A stretch of DNA of 37,500 bases from Glandiceps talaboti (lineage: Eukaryota; Hemichordata; Enteropneusta; Spengelidae): the NCBI RefSeq assembly GCF_964340395.1, contig NC_135571.1, forward strand, positions 1,102,501-1,140,000, in the 5' to 3' direction. How positions within the stretch are numbered: position 1 is the stretch's first letter; every line of letters starts with the position of its first letter. The notes below the pieces were generated by a model. The model saw only the letters and a program-made list of their open reading frames with translations. It was not told the origin of the DNA and ran no database searches. The position numbers and the translations under genes are program-made. Positions 11,813 to 23,990 of this stretch are shown here, piece by piece.

Positions 11813-11895
11813 CAGGGTGGTAGAGATGGAATGGGAGGGATGGAATGGGAGGGGGTGGGGTGGGAGTGGGGGTGGGGGTTGGGTTTTCAGGGGTT
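11813..11895 (+). repeat. G-rich block, quadruplex candidate
   Basis: At least eight runs of three or more G occur between 11813 and 11895, densest at 11846-11884, separated by one to four bases. The block starts with a duplicated GATGGAATGGGAGG. Both overlapping 60-codon frames across it are compositional. Confidence 0.75.
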
Positions 11896-12228
11896 TGGTA
11901 TGCATGTTGAAGGTGAATGCCAACTCTGTATTTCATAGTGTTTACAATGTAAAGGAATTAATATACCATTATACCAGTGTTGGAATAATTTTAAATTGAT
12001 TTTGAGTTAAATTTGTCTGTTGATTGGAAAGGTCTAAGGAACACAAATTCTAAGACACCTGTATAATTGCATGGTTTATTTGTAGGCTAGAAGACCCACT
12101 TTCAGATTAGGATAACAATTTAGGTGTATAAAAATGTCTGATATCACCATAGAAACGCTTGATCCAAAACAATTGAATAACTTGATGTAATCCATATGAC
12201 TGCAATGATAACACTAAATGTTAAAGAA
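11896..12228. other. Spacer, nothing recognised
   Basis: I see no gene or repeat in this interval. Confidence 0.5.
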
Positions 12229-12266
12229 CCTGAAATTGAAATTAAAATTGAAATTGAAATTGAAAT
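12229..12266. repeat. GAAATT hexanucleotide array
   Basis: About six copies of GAAATT, one with a GAAATTAAAATT variant, ending in ATATATTTC. Confidence 0.85.
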
Positions 12267-13618
12267 ATATTTCAACATGAAATGAAAACAAAATATACAT
12301 TTCTTTGAAAGTAATACAAAACAGAATTCTGGTGAGGGCCATGGAAATAGTTGCCGAGGAACTAATCAAAGTCAATGGACCAAATGCTCATGAAAATTAA
12401 GGCTAATTTGGGGTACGAGATATAACAACAAAAAATACATCTCCTGTGAAGAGTGATGGAGATTATGTGGATGGAAAATTTAATAAATATAGAGAAACTC
12501 TCTCGGTGTAGCACATGAAATGAGTAGAAATAAATAAACAGCATACATACAGAAACCCTGGAACTTGTAACATTGACAAAATAACTCCATACCAATTGGA
12601 AACTGTTATTTCCTGATGTAAACTGTAGATTAATTCTTTTAAAGTAGAATTTTTTTTGGAAAAAAACTTATAATATTTTGTGTTACTTTGTTCAAGAAAA
12701 CGCAATGTATTCTCAGTGTAAATCAAGGGAAAAAATGAGGGGTCAATGTACAGACTTCTGAAATCGAGGTCAAAGTGATATTAAGCCATTTTAGAATCCA
12801 ATATGGCCGCTGGTGAATGTGTATATAACAATAACAGATTGTCGATTCCTTAAAAAGGAGATGGCAAACCCAAAATTTCTTTCACATCTTATCAAAAGGA
12901 TGAGAAACAACATTTCATTTGACAAAGTTTTTGGGAATTTTGATTTTCAGAGAAATTAACTTGCATTCTGCCTTAAAACTTTGTAGTTTCTATTAGGTTG
13001 GCTTATTAAATCCTTTCCTCTACTGGACATATCCCACTTCTGTAATGCAATTGTCAAAAGTGAACAGTGCTATGACCTTTGACCAGAGCACCTCGGGGAG
13101 TCAACAATAGCAAAGTTTAATCACATTCATTCAATGAACAAATGGCAAGTTTGAGACCATTCACTAAAGACACAATGATAATACCCTTAGGTATTACAAA
13201 CAAATGTCTAGCTACATAGTTCTAACCGCAGTGACAGCAACGATTTTGGATTAAAATAAACGTGTATGTTTTAACTCAAGCAGGTGTTGACTACATTGTG
13301 TACTGAAATGTCCAGAATGGCGTAAACTTCTATTTACAAAATGACGTGTATGGTTTCCTTACATCAGTTTTCTGTTTGTCTATACTATGCTTGACTAAGT
13401 TCTCAAAACAACTCTCTCCACTTAGTAACACCCGGTCACTATCTTTGCTAATACTTGAAATGTGTTTACTTCTCTATCCATGACTGTAAATACTTCACAT
13501 GCGTTGGTGTATTTAGCTTTGGTTAATCTGGTTTGTTATTTCAGGGGTTTGTATACGACAGACAAAGTTACCAGACTTGTTTTAATGTAAAAACATGAAA
13601 ATGGTGTACTTTTGATGA
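12267..13618. other. Long spacer without a recognised gene
   Basis: About 1.35 kb. Minus-strand frames at 12362-12595 and 12463-12726 overlap each other in different phases and show no family motif. A near-consensus DR1 site at 13073-13085 is listed separately. Confidence 0.5.
13073..13085 (-). promoter_or_regulatory. DR1-type motif, one mismatch
   Basis: TGACCTTTGACCA, reverse complement TGGTCAAAGGTCA, differs from the perfect DR1 consensus by one base in the first half-site. No promoter context is visible. Confidence 0.3.
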
Positions 13619-13621
13619 TAA

Positions 13622-13967
13622 GGCCTGCAAAAAAAAATTGATTGGTTCCGGTTACCCGACCCCACGTAGTTTTTCACTGCCGACCCTAAACTTTTTTTTA
13701 CGTATTCAAGAAAAAAAATGAAATCGTGGAAATCGTGAAATCCTGCCAGAAATAGTGGATGCAGAAACTGATATTGGAAGAACAGATTTATATTGTCAAT
13801 ATAAAACTGTTCTTCCAATCTGTAATGGCTGTAGATCTGATGAGATGAAACCAATAACACAGAGACCATATGGAAAATAGAAAACATACAGTAAATATCT
13901 GAAATAGACACTCAAACATAAAAGAGAAAAAAAAAACCTGCCTACCCCTCAATTTTTTTTTTAGGCC
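13622..13967 (+). mobile_element. Tourist-like (PIF/Harbinger-type) MITE, copy 1
   Basis: A 346-bp element begins GGCCTGCAAAAAAAAATTG and ends CAATTTTTTTTTTAGGCC, so its terminal inverted repeats are GGCCT followed by an A-rich stretch. It is flanked on both sides by TAA (13619-13621 and 13968-13970). A 3-bp TWA duplication with GGCC-type ends is the signature of PIF/Harbinger and Tourist elements. Internal blocks GGTTCCGGTTACCCGACC, GTTCTTCCAATCTGTAATGG and ACCAATAACACAGAGACCAT are shared with the copies at 19821 and 33947. The minus-strand open frame of ~109 codons shows no transposase motif, so the element is non-autonomous. Confidence 0.85.
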
Positions 13968-14140
13968 TAAGACATATAATGACAATTTTGATGAAATGAC
14001 TTTGTACAGGTATACATGTGCCTCCCCAGGGTTTTGTTATGTGTACTCAAATGAACGATAAACGATATACATGTAAACAGTCACAGGTTTTAGACTGGGA
14101 CGTAACTTCAGAAAAAAAACCCTACAGATAACGTTGATAT

Positions 14141-14398
14141 TAAAGTGGTCATAGGATGAGGATTGGCTATTTATTTTGGATTTTTAATTTATAAAACAAT
14201 TTTATTATGGCTTCCTACTTGAAAAAATCAATGTGAAATAAGATAGACCAAGTCTGTGTTTGTAACTCAATAAAATGCAAAAAGCTAAACAAATGTGTAA
14301 AAAGTTTTGACATATTTTATTAATCTTTTGCCATTTATTGAGTTACAAACAAGGACTGGGCATTTTTATCTTAATAAGTTTAATTTATTCTGAATGTA
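14141..14398 (+). repeat. Dispersed hairpin repeat R2, copy 1
   Basis: The copy starts AAAGTGGTCATAGGATGAGG and contains TTTGTAACTCAATAAAATGC at 14259-14278. The near-reverse-complement GCCATTTATTGAGTTACAAA occurs at 14330-14349, with flanking AAGTC/GGACT extending the stem. Other copies are at 18448-18715, 30209-30362 (left half only) and 31444-31575 (decayed). Confidence 0.8.
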
Positions 14399-14856
14399 GA
14401 GTGTTTGTTTATTTGTTGCTAGCGGCAACAACAACAATTTAACCGCTGTATAATTATCAATAAACAGTCTGTCAGCCTTCCATTCTTTTTTAGTGCAATT
14501 TTCAAAATTGTACTGAATTAAAAAATGTATTTTCCAAGCGTAGTGGGTAAGTGGTTTGTAGGTGAGGTTTTCATTGATATTTTCATGATATATTCATGTT
14601 AAAGTGATTACTCACGGAGAAGATTATTGTGGAATCAGTTTGGTGTATATATATGTTATATTGTTAATTATAGATGGTAAAAACATAAATGTTACTTAAG
14701 ACCACCCACTGTGGATAACACAAGGACAGAGTGAACAGCAAAGTCTCCTAGGTTGGCCACAAGTGATATCATTAACACAAACCATCTTCACACTCTGAAA
14801 AGTTGGTCGGTGTAAACGTTCATTAGTGTATACATCATTGTGTTTTAATTTTAATC
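14399..14856. other. AT-rich spacer, nothing recognised
   Basis: No gene or repeat copy was seen. Confidence 0.45.
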
Positions 14857-14903
14857 ATTGTATTTTGTATTTTGTATTTTGTGTTTTGTATTTTGTATTT
14901 TTG
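14857..14903. repeat. TATTTTG heptanucleotide array
   Basis: About six copies of GTATTTT with one TGTTTTG variant. Confidence 0.85.
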
Positions 14904-15098
14904 TTAGAGTTTTACAACTTTTAGAACTTGTGTTATTGATCAACTTTTGTTTTTTTTGTTACTTAACATGTTTATTTTACTGATATGTGATTCTCAAGTA
15001 ATTTGACTTTTCGTTTGGTCACAATTTTGTTTTAATAAACCATATATTCTTATATTCTTATAATTCTTATAATTATTATATGTGTAAAACTCCTAAAT

Positions 15099-15190
15099 GT
15101 ATCACCAGCATTGTGACAGAACTCATAGATTGTGAACGTAATCACCAGCATTGTGACAGAACCCATAGATTGTGAACGTAATCACCAACA
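15099..15190. repeat. 40-bp tandem duplication, ~2.3 copies
   Basis: ATCACCAGCATTGTGACAGA, ACTCATAGATTGTGAACGTA is repeated at 15100-15139 and 15140-15179 with one change (ACTC to ACCC). A truncated third start, ATCACCAACACAGTAG, follows. Confidence 0.9.
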
Positions 15191-15892
15191 CAGTAGTAAA
15201 ACCTGAAGTGTGTTGTCCTTGTAGCAATAACACAGTAAAATACTGTAGTGTGAACAAAGCTAGGTCGTATTGTCACCAAAACTATGTTAATACCTCTCTG
15301 TGGGATCAAAATGAGACAATTTGTCTTCAGATGAAAGATGATAGCTGGAAACAGTTACTATGGAAACGGCAAGAAAATGCGAGATAAGTGAGCAGGTATG
15401 ATAGTATATAAATAGAATGGCTCCAGGCCTTGATTTGAAGGATGGAGAATACTAGGAATTCAAAAAGTGTAATACTTGACGTGAAGGGGGATGGAATTGA
15501 GACTGACAAAAATAACAACTGAAGTACTTAAACATTAGAATAGGTACCGTCGAGGTAAATAAGTGGTGATGTTAAAAGAACGAGGCCAATGTACGATACG
15601 AGGATTTCTTGTTATTAATGCCAAAGGAAATATGAATTACATTGTAAATAGTTATCACAGATGTATTTGAAATATGAATATCATTTGTTGCTATCAATGC
15701 ATGTCGTCATGGTTACATGAATTGATAAAAAAAAGAATATTATTTTCATATTTTGACTATAAATTTATTATGTAAGGAAAGGCATACTTAAATGTATAAT
15801 AATTCATATCTTTGGATTGGTGTAGTTGTTACTGGTGACTTGTATTGTTTGATTCTAATAAATGTACAAATATAGATGTATCATGTGGGGAT
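15191..15892. other. Spacer without a recognised gene
   Basis: The 71-codon frame 15172-15387 begins inside the 40-bp tandem repeat. Despite a run of Cys codons (VCCPCSNN), it matches no domain I recognise. Nothing else is seen. Confidence 0.45.
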
Positions 15893-16258
15893 TATTGTTA
15901 TTGTTACCACGGAGATAGTTGTTACCATAGTGATAGTTACCACTAAGATATATGCAGCTGTTTCTATGGTGATAGTCATTACCACAGTGGTAGTTGTTAC
16001 CATAGTGATTGTTGTTACCATATCAACATTTGTTACTATAGTGATAGTTGTTACCATAGTGATTGATGTTGATTTGTTACTATAGTGATAGTTGTTACCA
16101 TTGTGATTTTTGTTGATTTATTACTATAGTGATGGTTGTTACCATAGTAATAGTTGTTACCATAGTGATTGTTGTAACCATGTCAACAGTTGTTATTATA
16201 GTGATAATTCTGTTACTATAGTTATAGTTATTACCATCGTGATAGTTGTTACTATATT
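15893..16258. repeat. ~18-bp minisatellite GTTGTTACCATAGTGATA, degenerate
   Basis: About twenty irregular copies of GTTGTTACCATAGTGATA occur, with lengths of 15-24 bp and many substitutions. Each unit resembles an X-box half-palindrome (GTTACCATAGTGAT). Frames on both strands read Ile/Val/Thr or Tyr/Asn/Thr repeats and are by-products. Confidence 0.85.
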
Positions 16259-16376
16259 TTGTGATATCATATGTTATAATTTTATTGATTTGTAACATGT
16301 TATTTTGAAAAGATTGTTTTCAAGCATTTGGTTATCTCAATGTGTATTTTTTACAGGAATTATGAAAAACATTGCC

Positions 16377-18034
<1,658 letters not shown>

Positions 18035-18319
18035 ATGTACTGTGGTCGTTCTACGTCACGACAACGAATGTCTACATCACTGGTTCTGCTGTATTCGAAA
18101 TCTCAGTCAAAATATTCAAAATTACCAATACTTTCTCCAATTTATATTTCATATTCCTGATACTGGTATAATTATGTTATTTTCCAATATTTTTCTTGAT
18201 TCAGCCGGAAAATACTCCTGACCTAAGGGTTGTCACCGATCTTCTAGCGACTCATAGTGACAGAGGCCCCTTAGGTCACTTGTATTTTGCTTGGCTGAAC
18301 GAAGAAAAATATTGGGGAA
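18035..18319 (+). mobile_element. Dispersed repeat R3 with terminal palindrome, copy 1
   Basis: The right part (18181-18319) is an inverted repeat: CCAATATTTTTCTTGATTCAG, GACCTAAGGG and GTCAC on the left pair with GTGAC, CCCCTTAGGTC and CTGAACGAAGAAAAATATTGG on the right. The ~145 bp before it also match the second copy at 29300-29585 (TTCTCCAATTT, GGTATAATTATGTTATTTTCC), so the element is longer than the palindrome. Confidence 0.8.
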
Positions 18320-18447
18320 TAATTAATATTGAATTGTTTCTCCCGAAATTATACCGTTGTCGGAGAGTTAAAACCAATTGTATCAAAATGAAATAGAAAA
18401 GTATACATATACCGCTGTGTAAAAAATTACAATTTCCATATGAATTA

Positions 18448-18715
18448 GAATTGGGGGTTAGGGGTATTTATTTTGGATTTTTAAAAGACAAAACAACTTT
18501 ACTTTGTTTTTCTACTTGAAAAATCAATGTGAAATACCAAGTCCTTATGGTGTAGTTCAATAAATTGCAAAAGATTTTTAAAAAAGTGTAAAATGTTAGT
18601 TATTTTATGTACAATAACAAACTTTAAAAAAATACTTTTTGCATCTTTTTGCAATTTATTTAGTTACAAACAAGGACTTAGTATATTATTTCATATTGTG
18701 TTTTAATTTAAAATT
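18448..18715 (+). repeat. Dispersed hairpin repeat R2, copy 2
   Basis: The copy shares GGTATTTATTTTGGATTTTT, CTACTTGAAAAATCAATGTG and GTTACAAACAAGGACT with 14141-14398. Its stem arms lie around 18534-18575 and 18640-18690. Confidence 0.75.
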
Positions 18716-19691
18716 TGAAAATGTCAAATTAACATACATGTATTTCTTCTATCTATCTATTGAGTGAAATAAAACTTACTTTGCTGTGCAGTGATTTTGC
18801 TACTTGTAACAAATATTATAGGATAGTTTCAAAACTATTATGGGATAGTATATTATCAATTTCAAAATGAAAATATGGTTGATGATAAATGTATATTCTT
18901 GTCTTTATGGCCTGGATATGGGATTTGGCAGACAGTGTAGTTTAGGAAGGACTATGTCGTACTAACCGAGGTCTGCAAAACCCATACCTAGGTTGTAATC
19001 TTTTATCATATACTGTACCATATGTTGTGGCACGTAACCATTATTTGAATCACATAACCCATAAAGTGGTAGGTGTTACATTGTAAATTATATTGAGAGA
19101 AAAAGTCAACAAGCCAAATCATTGAGGGAACGGAGGATATTGATGAGTTGCCACTTGCCATTGGGCAAAGTGTGCCAATTAATGCATGCGTGATACAGAA
19201 AATCATTGCATGGGTTCGATATGCATACTCTCCATTCGATTACATAGAAAGAGAAACTGGGCATTATGATAAAGTCTGTAACCATGACAATCAGAGCTTA
19301 TAGACAATTTTCAAACTTTGTGAAAAAAAATGTATATATTGAACCGTCTTTAAAAAGATTTGCCTCAACCTGAGTGCAAAACATCACATGGAAAATTTCT
19401 GTCAGCTTTAATTTTAATGAGTAAATTAAAAAGAACAGGTGCCTGTAGCTATTTCTTAAGCTAGTATGGAATCAATGGGTTTGAATTTCTTGTATTTCCC
19501 CATTGACAAAAACAAATTCAAATACCCATTCGTATGGATTCCAGGCCAATATCAACTTAATGCTATTAACAAAATTCAAATCTGGTATTTAGATATATCA
19601 TACATGTCTGGTATAAATAATTTAGTGATTTAATTTATAACTATCCTAAAATGTCAAGGAATAATATGTCATTGGAAGTGTAGGAGATTTT
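18716..19691. other. AT-rich spacer, nothing recognised
   Basis: No gene is supported. The 66-codon minus-strand frame at 19006-19206 shows no motif. A pair of related TGGAATCAATGGGTTTGAAT / TTCAAATACCCATTCGTATG segments near 19468-19540 forms a short inverted repeat. Confidence 0.45.
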
Positions 19692-20254
19692 ATGAAGCCT
19701 ACTTGAGTTCACTACAGCGACTACTTAGTGTTATGAGATTTATACATATACATGCACAGAATAACTTTCAACTTTTCAAACTTCAATAAGCCTGCTTGTG
19801 TTCACTACAGCGACTACTTAGGCCAAATAAAAAAAGTTGTTTGGTTTCGGTTATCCGACCCTACCTAAATTTTCATGCCGACTCTAAACTATTTATAACA
19901 TATTCGAGAAAAAAATAAGCAAATCGCGAAAATTGTGAAGTCTCGCAAGAAATAATGGATGCGGAAACTGATATCAACTGAAAATGACAGTTCTTCCAAT
20001 CTGTAATGACTGTACACCTGATGAGAAGAAACCAATAACACAGAGACCACATGGAAATCAACAGAAAACAACTACCTAAACTAGACACTCACACATGAAA
20101 GAAAAATTTTAAAAAATAAAACAAAAAATCTACATACCTTACCTATTCTAAAATTGAATGTAATTGGAACCACACAATTTTTTTTTATGCCTTAGCGTTA
20201 TGATATTATACACAGTATAAGCCTGCTTGTACTTACTGACAGCAACTACTTAGC
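19692..20254. repeat. ~93-bp tandem repeat interrupted by a MITE
   Basis: AAGCCTGCTTGTGTTCACTA, CAGCGACTACTTAG recurs at about 19694, 19788 and 20218. Copies one and two are about 93 bp apart. Copy two is split after CGACTACTTA by the MITE at 19821-20191, and its remainder (GCGTTATGATATTATACA) resumes after the insertion, matching GTGTTATGAGATTTATACA of copy one. Confidence 0.85.
19821..20191 (+). mobile_element. Tourist-like (PIF/Harbinger-type) MITE, copy 2
   Basis: A 371-bp element begins GGCCAAATAAAAAAAG and ends AATTTTTTTTTATGCC. It is flanked by TTA at 19818-19820 and 20192-20194. Internal blocks GGTTTCGGTTATCCGACC, GTTCTTCCAATCTGTAATGA and ACCAATAACACAGAGACCAC match copy 1. The interrupted tandem repeat around it gives the pre-insertion sequence and confirms TTA as the duplicated target. 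No transposase is encoded. Confidence 0.88.
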
Positions 20255-20484
20255 ATTGATTGATGGTGATATTATGGAGCATAAATTTCAAACCTCAAAT
20301 ACTTTGATTAAAGTGTGTAGAGAATCTAAGGATTAAGGAGATCAGTAAGAAATTGTTAATCTGTCTAAAGGAATTATCCTATCATCTTTATAGCCATAAG
20401 CTGGTAGCAGTGTTTTTGTGTCAACTGGTAATTTTGTGCTTATAGCTGGTTACCCATAGTCTGTATATTGTGCTGTTGTGTTAA

Positions 20485-20946
20485 TACAACCCATAACACC
20501 AAAGTAAAGCATTTTCTGTATGTACCACAATCATTTATAGCATCCATATCAAGTACAACCCATAACACCAAAGTAAAGCATTTTCTGTATGTACCACAAT
20601 CGTTTATAGCATCCATATCAAGTACAACCCATAACACCAAAGTAAAGCATTTTCTGTATGTACCACAATTGTTTATAGCATCCATATCAAGTACAACCCA
20701 TAACACCAAAGTAAAGCATTTTCTGTATGTACCACAATCGTTTATAGCATCCATATCAAGTACAACCCATAACACCAAAGTAAAGCATTTTCTGTATGTA
20801 CCACAATCATTTATAGCATCCATATCAAGTACAACCCATAACACCAAAGTAAAGCATTTTCTGTATGTACCACAATCGTTTATAGCATCCATATCAAGTA
20901 CAACACATAACACCAAAGTAAAGCATTTTCTGTATGTACCACAATG
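20485..20946 (-). repeat. 69-bp minisatellite M69, ~7 copies (minus orientation)
   Basis: Seven copies start with CATAACACCAAAGTAAAGCA at 69-bp spacing (about 20491, 20560, 20629, 20698, 20767, 20836 and 20905). The sequence is the reverse complement of the 7524-8190 array. Units differ mainly at one position (AATCATTT, AATCGTTT or AATTGTTT). Frames are open on both strands across the whole array because 69 is divisible by three. Confidence 0.96.
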
Positions 20947-21469
20947 TTTGTAGCATTTGTTTGTAGTAAATAAAAGTACTGACTTCTCCTGTATTTTCTG
21001 ATAAAAAATATATTATATGTACATCTCACATATGGTAAATATTTAGGATAAATATCACTGGAAGGAGAGGCAAGTCTGTCTGTCTGGTGGCTATATTGTG
21101 AAGACTATGAATGGATGAGAAATCAATGTATATAAATTAAACTGATGAAAAGTTCATTTCATCCCAAAGTTAAGTCAGGTTGTACCAGATATTTTTTGAA
21201 AGAGTTTTATCACTTTACTCATGCTGTTCTAATTCGTAAGTTAAGTAGAAACAGTGTGGTGATCAGTTTAAAGTTTAGTTTTACATTGTGAATACATATA
21301 AGTGAAAACAAATGGCAGACATGGTTGTGGGCAGGACAGGGTCAAGTAGATGTGTCAGGAATTCTATTACCCCCAAACAGTTGTAAAAGTCTTCCATGCA
21401 TGTCAGTAGAGTGGTTGATGTATCTTTAGTCTGGCTAAAATAGAAGACAGCTGTTACCCTGACGATATA
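20947..21469. other. Spacer, nothing recognised
   Basis: I see no gene or repeat copy. Confidence 0.45.
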
Positions 21470-21820
21470 AACCTGGTATCATTTCCTGCTGTTAAGAACT
21501 CCTCTAACAAACTTTGAAGTCTGCCATCTTGAATAGTGCATCATGGGAAATATAATATAATTATAAGATATATGAAAAAATGAATTAATCACTCATAAAA
21601 AAATTTCTGTGCAGTGGTTCATGTATGTGACTTTGCCCAGGTGACATGACAAATGTCACTTTGTTATATATATGGTACGACCGATTAGGACCCTGCTAAT
21701 TCAGACTTTTACCTCAAAAAGTTGGAGTACCTTGCAAACCCACCATCTTGAATGGTGTATGATGGGAAATATAATATCATATCTGTACTAAACATAAATT
21801 AATTACTTGGAAACAATTTG
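21470..21820. repeat. Two degenerate copies, ~220-bp spacing
   Basis: CCATCTTGAATAGTGCATCA, TGGGAAATATAATAT (21523 on) recurs as CCATCTTGAATGGTGTATGA, TGGGAAATATAATAT (21743 on). Weaker similarity extends on both sides (TAAATTAATTACT versus TGAATTAATCACT). CCATCTTG matches the core of the vertebrate YY1 site. Confidence 0.65.
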
Positions 21821-22254
21821 TTTGTAAACACGAATAATCCAGTCGTGGTAAACCAGATAATTATAAAAGCTACATCTAGATCGAAAGAAATAAAAAAAAT
21901 CAAACTTAACTCTGCAAAGTTTAAATATTCCATCTGCAAGACTTATAGTCATTTTATTAACATTGTTTTTATTAATTTATTTGTTGATCTGTTATTACAC
22001 ATATAGATTTATTTATCAGAAATGATACCGGTATATTCTTGGCATAATAAATCAAATATTTAGAATGTAGAGAAATGTTGGTAGTGATAACAGGAATCAG
22101 TGATTTATAATATGATATTTAGTTTCAGTTGACTACTGATAGCGGCCTTTTAAACGCTTTATTGGCGTAAGATTCTTATAATGAATAAATTAACAGTTGT
22201 CCTTTTTTTAGCACATTTGGAATGAGGTTTAGTAGTGGAAGACATCGTGAATAT
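21821..22254. other. AT-rich spacer, nothing recognised
   Basis: The 62-codon frame at 21818-22006 shows no recognised motif. Confidence 0.45.
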
Positions 22255-22338
22255 CTGTGTGTGTGTACATGTATAATATATGTGTGTATGTGTGTGTGTG
22301 TGTGTGTGTGTGTTGTGTGTGTTTGTGTACATGTGTAA

Positions 22339-22369
<31 letters not shown>

Positions 22370-22394
22370 TGTGTGTGTTTGTGTACATGTGTAA

Positions 22395-22426
<32 letters not shown>

Positions 22427-22430
22427 CAAA

Positions 22431-22456
<26 letters not shown>
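22255..22456. repeat. GT dinucleotide array with internal 60-bp duplication, then T26
   Basis: GT repeats fill 22255-22428, interrupted twice by the same block GTGTACATGTGTAATGTG, so a ~60-bp higher-order unit was duplicated. ACAAA and a run of 26 T (22431-22456) follow. Poly-Cys/Val and poly-His/Thr frames are artefacts. Confidence 0.95.
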
Positions 22457-22461
<5 letters not shown>

Positions 22462-23127
22462 CGTCAACTTGAGAAATGGAAGAATTTTCGCTATAACAAA
22501 TGCATGGCACTAAAATAAGTGAAGTGTCAACGAAAGAACTATTTTTTAGTCATTACATACTGGCTACATACTGATTTGAAATTGATTGTATGTGCTGTCT
22601 GAAACAACTACCAATTTTGGCCAATTTAGGTAGTGGTGGAGGTGGGGGGGGGGATTCTGAGGCCTATTAAGTATAAGAATTCAGTTTTTATCCTACATTG
22701 AACTATTGACCTCACCCCTAAGTTATAGAGGTTAGAGAGACTGGAAACTTGAGAAGATTAATCTTGTGTACAATACTGTTCAGAGTGTAAGATACAGTAT
22801 AACGTATTATTAAGTCGTTATGTCTAATAAAAGAGTTTCAAAAAAAGGTTCCATTTGCCGGTAGTGCAGCTTATGAAAGACATTAAACTGGCAGAAAATG
22901 TATAATTTTAGATTTTGTAAGTTGCTTTTAGCAGAAATGGACCTGAAATTCATTGTGAAGTTGTAGTTGTAAGAACGTTTTGTATCTTGGATAGCAATGA
23001 CAATTATCCAAGGCTGTCACTTTGATTAATGGTAAAACTGACACCAATTATAACTACTTTATGCAGTCATTTTACAAACGTTACTGCAGTTCAACGATAG
23101 TATTCATACTTTTAAAGGTACAACTAA
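22457..23127. other. Spacer, nothing recognised
   Basis: A short GGTGGAGGTGGGGGGGGGG stretch occurs near 22638. No gene is supported. Confidence 0.45.
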
Positions 23128-23365
23128 AATGATGTAGGCTTGGTGTTTCACTCATGCAACATGACATTTAATACAGACCCTCAAACAACTTTTAATGCAA
23201 AAGAAACAATTACATTATTAGGTGCCGTGCACAGTGGAGGTGTAGAAGTAGTCAAGTTGAAATGGTAATTGGGTAAAGGATCCTGCTGTGTTTATTGTGT
23301 CTCTGTTATTGTTAGTCTAGAGTTGAAATATGTCTAGCTGTGTGTCAAAAACACAAAGGTAATTC
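23128..23365 (-). repeat. Dispersed repeat family R5, copy 2
   Basis: The copy is collinear with 27478-27900 when reverse-complemented. Shared blocks are GATGTAGGCTTGGTGTTT, ATGCAACATGACATTTAATA, AATGCAAAAGAAACAATTAC, GTGCACAGTGGAGGTGTAGA, GGGTAAAGGATCCTGCTGTG and TAGAGTTGAAATATG. It lacks about 60 bp found in the middle of the 27.5-kb copy. Confidence 0.85.
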
Positions 23366-23491
23366 CAACAATCACATATTGAAATGTATTCATCCTTAAA
23401 AAAATTGAAAGTTACTTCATTTCTTAACTGACTTGCCTTTCCTTAAATACTATGATTGGTTTGATGTAATTTTATCCCTAGTCTAAATAAT

Positions 23492-23587
23492 AATCAATCA
23501 ATCGATCGATCGATCAGTCAGTCAGTCAGTCAGTCAGTCAGTCAGTCAGTCAGTCAGTCAGTCAGTCAGTCAATCAATCAATCAATC
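23492..23587. repeat. CAAT / CGAT / CAGT tetranucleotide array (LINE tail)
   Basis: TCAA, TCGA and about seventeen GTCA units, then TCAA again, run directly into TCTTTATTGCATAAC. On the minus strand this follows AATAAAGATTGATTG, so it is best read as an expanded 3' tail of the adjoining minus-strand LINE. Confidence 0.9.
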
Positions 23588-23990
23588 TTTATTGCATAAC
23601 AACATGCCATAGCAAGCATTTACAAAAATTACATACAGAAATCAAGTGAATACAGTACAGTTATTTAGCCAACTGCTGAAGGACTGTTTACATCAATAAG
23701 AAATTTTCCAAGAGGAAGTTTATCATCAGAGGTCAAAATGTGCAAAAATATACTTTTGTCATCTAAGGAATGAAAATTTGAATTATTTAATGACAAAGAA
23801 GAAAAAAGTGCCTTCCTCTCATTTGTATAATGAGAACAAAAATAAAAATATATTACGTAAGATATTAACATAATCATATATTCATAGAATTTCACAATTT
23901 TGAGAATAAGATATTCCAGAATAAACCTGAAAGATCTGAGAATTGGACAAATTTATGTATAAAATATATCACAATTATAGTAAATGTAAA
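23588..23990 (-). mobile_element. LINE 3' end, minus strand
   Basis: The 3' terminus on the minus strand is GCAATAAAGATTGATTGATT, followed by the tetranucleotide tail. The upstream minus-strand frame (listed separately) encodes a LINE-type C-terminus. The 3' UTR-like part aligns with 3467-3600. The upstream limit is uncertain. Confidence 0.75.
23665..23943 (-). pseudogene. C-terminal fragment of a non-LTR retrotransposon ORF2 protein
   Basis: The minus-strand frame reads ...YFCSHYTNERKALFSSLS, later LDDKSIFLHILTSDDK, then LGKFLIDVNSPSAVG and stop. The pattern 'H-C-xx-Y-xx-ER-x-L-F', then 'F-x-x-L-L/D', then 'D-x-x-F-x-x-L-L', then 'K-F-I' is that of the region after the reverse transcriptase in many LINE ORF2 proteins, where mis-annealed or incomplete copies are common. 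Here only about 90 codons remain. The reverse transcriptase and endonuclease domains are absent (5'-truncated), and upstream residues are too diverged to place. The frame has no true ATG start at this site. Clade not assigned. Confidence 0.65.

Noticed and set aside
13582-13985. Minus-strand frames (109 and 65 codons) and related frames at 19873-20088 and 33934-34182
   Set aside because: They lie inside MITE copies. The reading frame is not preserved between copies, and no transposase motif is present.
15172-15387. Cys-containing 71-codon frame (VCCPCSNN...)
   Set aside because: It starts inside a 40-bp tandem repeat, and the cysteine spacing matches no zinc-binding family I know.
20440-20953. 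158-161 codon frames on both strands with a 23-residue repeat
   Set aside because: The 69-bp period is divisible by three, so both strands stay open. The same unit in inverted orientation elsewhere, and the lack of any start or splice context, argue against a gene.
22431-22456. T26 as the poly(A) end of a minus-strand retrocopy
   Set aside because: It follows a GT array without a polyadenylation signal or a target duplication, so simple low-complexity DNA is the better explanation.
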